DNA of 64,000 nucleotides from Mactromeris polynyma (Eukaryota > Mollusca > Bivalvia > Venerida > Mactridae), in NCBI GenBank assembly GCA_032209605.1, contig JASFXZ010000032.1, positions 8,123,722 to 8,187,721 on the forward strand, read 5' to 3'. Below are positions 53,101 through 59,100 of the stretch, piece after piece (within the stretch, counting starts at the first letter, position 1; each line of letters starts with the position of its first letter). Made by a program: the position numbers and the translations under genes. The notes under the pieces were generated by a model. It was not told where the DNA came from, made no database searches, and saw only the letters and a program-made list of their open reading frames with translations.

Positions 53101-56100
53101 TTGTCAACATTTGTTACAGTGTATTGTCAATGTATTTGTCCATGTATCGTCAATGTATATGTTAGTGTATTGTCAACATTTATGTCAGTGTATTGTCAAC
53201 ATTTATGTCAGTGTATTGTCAGCAGTTATGTCAGTGTATTGTCAACAGTTATGTCAGTGTATTGTCAACATTTATGTCAGTGTATTGTCAACATTTATGT
53301 CAGTGTATTGTCAGCAGTTATGTCAGTGTATTGTCAACATTTATGTCAGTGTATTGTCAACATTTATGTCAGTGTATTGTCAGCAGTTATGTCAGTGTAT
53401 TGTCAACATTTATGTCAGTGTATTGTCAACATTTATGTCAGTGTATTGTCAGCAGTTATGTCAGTGTATTGTCAACATTTATGTCAGTGTATTGTCAACA
53501 TTTATGTCAGTGTATTGTCAACATTTATGTCAGTGTATTGTCAGCAGTTATGTCAGTGTATTGTCAACATTTATGTCAGTGTATTGCCAACATTTATGCC
53601 AGTGTATTGCCAACATTTATGTCAGTGTATTGTCAGCAGTTATGTCAGTGTATTGTCAACATTTATGTCAGTGTATTGTCAACATTTATGTCAGTGTATT
53701 GTCAGCAGTTATGTCAGTGTATTGTCAACATTTATGTCAGTGTATTGCCAATATTTATGTCAGTGTATTGCCAACATTTACTAAATTGTATTGGTCAGTC
53801 CAATTGTAAAGGTGGAATCGAACCATGCTCTCTAGATTCAGGAGTCTGGCACTTTCCCCCAGACCATCTTGCATGCTTTGTGTGGTGTTCAACAATCTGA
53901 GATCAGCTGTAACACATATAGTACATGGTACACTTCAATGACTAAACATTTTCTATTGTTAAACTTGATCAATAAGCTGATGCTTTTAGATGCTAATTGC
54001 GGTAATTGTGAGAAACATCAGTCTTAGATGTTCTGTAGTCGGTTGTTCCTTGGTAAATAGGTGAAACTATAGATTCAATCAATATCAATACTCTGATTTA
54101 TATACAGCTGTATAAAGCTCTAGTTTCCAATTCTGCAATACTCTCTTCCACATATAGCTGTTGTTACTGTTGTATGTTGTCACGTTGTATTGTTGCTTAT
54201 GTAGAACCTAAAGCACAATAACATAGACTCCATGTGTGCATCTGAAGTGTTTATTTGTGAAACAAGTTCTCTTACAAGTTATTGTAATCAACCTCGATAA
54301 CTGTTTCCCTGGTTTCTAACCAGTACTCGCACCAGTCCAGGATCTGATGTGTAGCTACCTGTATGCAAAATACGCAGTTACATACACTTGGGTATCAGAA
54401 ATAGAAAAATATAAACTTGTACGAATGCAATAATGTTAAGCATTGATTGCACTTTGATAGTTAAATCTACTGAATATATAGATTATTTTATACCAATTTT
54501 ACTCTATGTTTGTGAAAATGCAAATAGATTGCTCAAGAAACTGACAACTTTCTGACAGAGCATGTCCACAGATCGTCTCGTAGATTTCTTGTGAACGTCA
54601 CATACAAGCCCCGGCTGTACCCCTAAGGATTGTGAACAGCTCAGAGGAGACCCGTAAGTGTTGGGAGTCGAACCCATGACCTCTGGATCAACAGACTGGT
54701 GCTCTACCCCTAGACTACCATGCTGTCCTGAAGGGAATTTAACTCAAAGGTCTGGTTGAAAATGAATAAAAAACCCTTGAAGTCGCGGACATAGTTCTTT
54801 ATATAGCTTCAAGTTTGTCCATATGCAATGTACTTGAAATAACCTTAATCTTTCATGCACTGTTTAAAGGATTTGCACCTTTCTACCCGTTCTTGACATT
54901 GAAACCACAATAACATCAAAATACAAGTGAAATTTAATACCCTGATATTTCAAGTTTGTCTGAATGCAAGTGTACATTTGACAAACTTTGTTAAATTAAA
55001 ATTCCCCGAATAAAAAGTCAAAACACGAACTGACTTCTTTATGCTATACAGGACTGAAATTTATCATTTCGGTTCTTATTCCATGTTAATCGGTAATTAC
55101 TTTTTGTACCAATTTGTTGGTGTAATGTTGGAGCTGTTAAAATTCAAATTGGATCTAAAATACTCCAATTTTTTCTGTTACCAAAGTGATGGAGTTTGGT
55201 CGTCTTTTATCACTTATGTGTGAAATTCAATGTCTTTAAACGTCTGTACTATTCCCCTGTGATAATATTACAATATTTCATTGTATTATGTGTTGGTTAC
55301 TAACCAATTATATGTCGCATGTGAAACATGTCATATTTTTTCATAATACCGTATTTGTCTTTATTAATGTACCTGCTCTGTAAGACGGACTCCCGTATTT
55401 TCCCGTTCTTATCTGGTGTTAAAAGCAGAAAATTCCACCATTCTTTAGCAACTGAACCACAAAAATATGCTCTTAATTTTGTGTTGATGATATTATTTAT
55501 TTTTGAGTACAAGTGCACGAAACTGATGTGGCTAAAATATGTGCACCTGGAAAATGCACAACACTATGCCGACATACTGTATTATGGGGCTATGCTAGGT
55601 TGGGGAATGGGTTGTGAAGTGTCTGGTTCATTATTAAGAACAAGTACGGTATATCTAAGTATGGCAAGGTATTTAATTGGAACTTCAGCGGTAATAGTAA
55701 TACCCATGTTGATTTACCCTAAATCTACTGCAATATATGGTTTAATTATATATGGTCTTATTGTAAACATTAAAACTTGTGTCTGCAGTTTTTCCATGAT
55801 AATGAATCATCTTTTATTGTATGGTGTTTAGTGTATGTATTGTAATGTGTATTTCATTATTGAACCTATTCAGTATACCTGATTACTATGTTTATTGATT
55901 ATCCACAATTTTGTTAAATATATATCCAAGGACCACAACCGATTCAAAGATTACATCTGTACACTCCGCCTATTCCTTGATACACTCCAAGATAAGCTGA
56001 ACCCTGCTTGCTTCCAACTGTGATCAGTGTAAGGCCATCTCAAAAAAAATGTTTAGGTTCTCAAGTTGGTATTTTTTTGTCTGGGACTGGATGTTAACAT

Positions 56101-59100
56101 TGAAACTTAAATAAACATAAAACAGGGTTTATTTTGGATATTTTGGGAATATGACCTATACCTTTCAAACTGGGAATTTCTGTGTGTTAAACTTCAGTAA
56201 AGACAAACAGTTACAGCAAAATATTAGGAATAAAAGTAAAGGATGTAGTGATTAATTAATGGAGAATGGAGAATTGTAATGTGTATAAACTGCCTGTGAG
56301 AGAAAAGCTCAACTTACTCAATTTTTGGATAAATTGAACCAACAATTTTTCAATAGATTAATTGGGAATTTTTACATTAAAATGGGGTAAAGTATATACA
56401 TGTACTATTAAGAATATAGCCGATTAACAGCTATAATAACAGCTAAATAACCTGTAAATTTTTAAAAAAAATTAAAGATCAACCTAAATTTTGCCTGGTA
56501 ACAAACCTCAGCATCTGCGAAAACACTTGGCAGAATATTCTTCCAGTTCTTGAACAAAAATTATTGGCCATTCTTGAAGAATTGTTTATGTTGGTGCTCT
56601 TGTGTCATGTACATATAGTGGTTTATGTTGGTGTTCTTGTGTCATGTACATGTAGTGGTTTATGTTGGTGTTCTTGTGTCATGTAGTGGTTTATGTTGGT
56701 GTTCTTGTGTCATGTAGTGGTTTATGTTGGTGTTCTTGTGTCATGTAGTGGTTTATGTTGGTGTTCTTGTGTCATGTAGTGGTTTATGTTGGTGTTCTTG
56801 TGTCATGTAGTGGTTTATGTTGGTGTTCTTGTGTCATGTAGTGGTTTATGTTGGTGTTCTTGTGTCATGTAGTGGTTTATGTTGGTGTTCTTGTGTCATG
56901 TAGTGGTTTATGTTGGTGTTCTTGTGTCATGTAGTGGTTTATGTTGGTGTTCTTGTGTCATGTAGTGGTTTATGTTGGTGTTCTTGTGTCATGTAGTGGT
57001 TTATGTTGGTGTTCTTGTGTCATGTAGTGGTTTATGTTGGTGTTCTTGTGTCATGTAGTGGTTTATGTTGGTGTTCTTGTGTCATGTAGTGGTTTATGTT
57101 GGTGTTCTTGTGTCATGTAGTGGTTTATGTTGGTGTTCTTGTGTCATGTAGTGGTTTATGTTGGTGTTCTTGTGTCATGTACATGTAGTGGTTTATGTTG
57201 GTGTTCTTGTGTCATGTATTGGTTTATTACCCTGTCACAATCGTCCTGCTTCGGTATTGGTCTATATAATTGTGTGATTGAATTTATCTGACGGAATTAT
57301 CTGTCATGATTATTTACATCATACGGTGGCTTGTTTCCTGCTTTAAAGGTACATCATCTATCTAAATATGCTAAGTAAGAATTTGTAAAAACAGGATGTT
57401 AGTGCCTTCACAAAGACATACTCCAAACATTGCATTGTAACTTTTCTTAAATTTTTCCTGTATCTGCAAAGCACGAGTCCGATACAGGTATTTCCTATGC
57501 TGGCGCTAACTCGGGGCGTAGGTCAGTATAGAATATACCGCTGTCAGACATTTGTCTTCGTGGTAAACATGTAAGAAATGTGACAATGCAGTCTCATAGA
57601 ATACTTCCATATGAAGGCAATTACCACCCATTTTCTCATATTTAGCACTAAGGATAATTTTGTTAAAATAATAAGGCAATGTACCTTTAAGTCAATAACA
57701 AGCTGTCACTTACACTTGGTAAACCAGCGTACTTGACCATCAGTGGAGAGGTAATTTCATAGTGGTGCAAGGGATGAAATCCTGAATTCAGAATTAGCTA
57801 AGTATGGGTAATATGGGTACAAAACATGGTAACGTAAAATCCAATGAAGTTCAGTCTGATGTTAAATCCTGTCTTGTTTTCATTGAGAGTCATGCAAGAT
57901 TTCCTGTTAAAGATGTATATGACTCATCTGAACTTAAAATGTTTTAATTGGCTTCATCCAGTATTGTTGTTACATAGTCTAAAACATCATTAATAGGAAA
58001 CATTGTATAACCGTTTAAAACAATCTTGTTTAATCATATTACTAACAGACAAAACTATTAAAAAATGACACACACTATTTGTACTACATGTACAAAGTTA
58101 GAGGGCAAACCCGTATTTATTTCAATCCAGTGTTAAACTATTTGTGAAGCATTTTGCCTGTGAAATGGAGCTCAAATGATTGTATTAATCTGACTTGTGT
58201 CTGTGTAAAAAAAATTAATTACACATGTTCCTCTGTACTGTACACGACTTTGGCTTGTTACTGTAAACAACCTTGGCTTGTTACTGTACATGACCTTGGC
58301 TTGTTACTGTACATGACCTTGGCTTGTTACTGTACACGACTTTGGCTTGTTACTGTAAACAACCTTGGCTTGTTACTGTACACGACCTTGGCTTGTTACT
58401 GTACACGACCTTGGCTTGTTACTGTAAACAACCTTGGCTTGTTACTGTACACGACCTTGGCTTGTTACTGTACACAACCTTGGCTTGTTACTGTACATGA
58501 CCTTGACTTGTTACTGTAAACAACCTTGGCTTGTTACTGTACACAACCTTGGCTTGTTACTGATCTCGTGGCACGGTAACTTATCACTACATCGAGGGGG
58601 TGACGTTATACAAAAGTATCTGCTCTTTCTTTTTATTCAGATAGACTTATTTCGCTTTTATCGCTAGAATCCTGTATCTCATGATTTGCTATATATATAT
58701 AAAAATAAATCTGAGGTGCATATTTTTGGAAGGAGGGGAAGTAAGCGAGATAATTTAGCCTATGTTAAAAAGATGGGCGTCTAAAAAATGCTTGAACACT
58801 TTGCTAGCTACAAAACGGTTTCCACCAGTCCAGACGACATTCAACATGGACGCAATTTTGTTAACCAAAGTTAGCACTGTCACACTACTTTTCTAAAGAT
58901 ACAGATTACTTTTCCTTTGTATAATAAACAGCACCTCTACTTTCCCTACATAGCGCTTGATAGAAGTAGATTTTTCCTGCCTCAAATTAAATGTGCCTCT
59001 GTCTTGCAATAAGCTGCTTGGTGTCTTGGTGGAAAAGACAAATATATATATTGTGTATCATTTTCAGAGTGGCTCTAGCTTGAGCGATTATCTTTCTGCA

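Noticed and set aside
52757..53900. Frames of up to 281 codons rich in Cys, Val and Ser (YCQHLCQCIV-like)
   Set aside because: Cysteine-rich text could suggest a secreted or toxin-like protein, but it is the 23 bp array in three phases; the same string shifts between frames.
52864..58562. CRISPR-like arrays
   Set aside because: Repeats are contiguous with no unique spacers, and the context is animal nuclear DNA. They are minisatellites.
58154..58667. Frame of 121 codons with repeated ACYCTRPWLVTV-like text
   Set aside because: Product of the second 23 bp minisatellite.
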